DNA of 39,385 nt from Candidatus Copromonas faecavium (nom. illeg.) (GTDB taxonomy: Bacteria; Bacillota; Clostridia; Lachnospirales; Lachnospiraceae): positions 1 to 39,385 of the forward strand of contig DVGC01000003.1 of NCBI GenBank assembly GCA_018712915.1. The letters run 5' to 3'. Position numbers and translations under genes: made by a program. Shown here piece after piece: positions 39,257 to 39,385 of the stretch (the first letter of the stretch is position 1; each line of letters begins with the position of its first letter). The notes beneath the pieces are model-generated. The model ran no database searches, was not told where the DNA came from, and saw only the letters and a program-made list of their open reading frames with translations.

Positions 39257-39385
39257 ACCAAAAATGAAATTTTAAATTCCACCTCTCCTAAGGGGAGTAG
39301 CGTTTACTTCTGCACAGTTGATATTTACTCTTTCATACATCCATGGTATGGTTATCTCTCCTTCTGACAGCAGTAGAAGGAGGCT
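39257..39385. repeat. Right arm of the 129-bp perfect terminal inverted repeat
   Basis: This is the reverse complement of 3-131. It carries the mirrored hairpin and runs to the very last base of the window, whereas the left arm is preceded by two bases. Identity ends at 39257/39256, just upstream of the region that holds the TRAP permease promoter. Confidence 0.95.

Noticed and set aside
1..39385. CRISPR arrays, rRNA or tRNA genes
   Set aside because: No regularly spaced repeats with unique spacers and no recognisable rRNA or tRNA stretches were seen; the short repeats found are a minisatellite and a coding repeat. A dedicated tRNA search was not possible.

Overview
The window looks like chromosomal DNA of an anaerobic, spore-forming Firmicute of the Lachnospiraceae / Clostridium cluster XIV type. 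The evidence is the set of protein families: a SigA-type RpoD with an acidic N-terminal region, QueH, an HPr with both His15 and Ser46, a GerA/SpoVAF-type germination protein, an EFR1 ferredoxin, ATP-dependent PEP carboxykinase, DegV, and a TIGR01212 radical SAM protein. Shine-Dalgarno sequences are strong and AGGAGG-like. I saw no rRNA, tRNA, CRISPR array, complete insertion sequence or phage gene block. The assignment is inferred from gene families; no taxonomic search was possible.

Layout. Positions 1-345 hold one arm of a 129-bp perfect inverted repeat whose other arm is the last 129 bases of the window, then a stub of a DUF554 gene. Positions 348-2369 (+) encode an ABC-F ribosome-associated ATPase. 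Positions 2404-13576 are a long minus-strand housekeeping block: Mrp-type Fe-S carrier, HPr, QueH, RpoD (own promoter and terminator), a YegS-type lipid kinase, MutY with an unusual low-complexity insert, BirA, a small membrane protein, an SPFH protein with its NfeD partner, a SpoU/TrmH methyltransferase and glutamine-dependent NadE. Positions 13846-16193 (+) carry a SpoVAF-like germination protein with a forespore-type promoter, then a creatininase-family hydrolase. Positions 16396-21084 (-) are a cell-envelope block: an Amidase_3 with SH3 domain, an extremely cysteine-rich protein with nine GYxx repeats and a sigma-K-like promoter, a membrane-anchored four-SH3 NlpC/P60 peptidase, and a solitary tyrosine recombinase whose ribosome-binding site lies in the loop of a 10-8-10 palindrome.

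Positions 21179-30806 are metabolic: DUF1177 protein, an orphan TAXI-type solute-binding lipoprotein translationally coupled to galactokinase, radical SAM protein, EFR1 flavodoxin-ferredoxin, a membrane protein, an AraC remnant, PckA and a C26 glutamine amidotransferase. Positions 31009-34141 are a decay zone: a flavin-barrel/TerD fusion preceded by an HD-domain stub, a GlcG/HbpS protein with an apparent internal deletion, a flavodoxin C-terminal fragment and an N-terminally truncated Fe-ADH homologue lacking all four metal ligands. Positions 34262-39138 (-) appear to be a transport and catabolism region: a TRAP-type permease with a 76-aa two-helix partner, a TIGR03583-like amidohydrolase, a DegV fatty-acid-binding protein behind a promoter with a FapR-like operator, and a PAS-Fis regulator without an AAA+ domain.

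How the parts fit. RpoD, HPr, PckA, NadE and BirA are core physiology. The germination protein, wall hydrolases and Cys-rich protein suggest a spore or envelope theme, supported by two promoter-like sequences. The TRAP permease and amidohydrolase suggest import and hydrolysis of a cyclic amide or acylated compound, but the substrate is not visible. The most unusual items are the Cys-rich GYxx protein, the split-barrel/TerD fusion, the reduced TRAP system, the metal-less Fe-ADH relative, the recombinase palindrome and the terminal inverted repeat.
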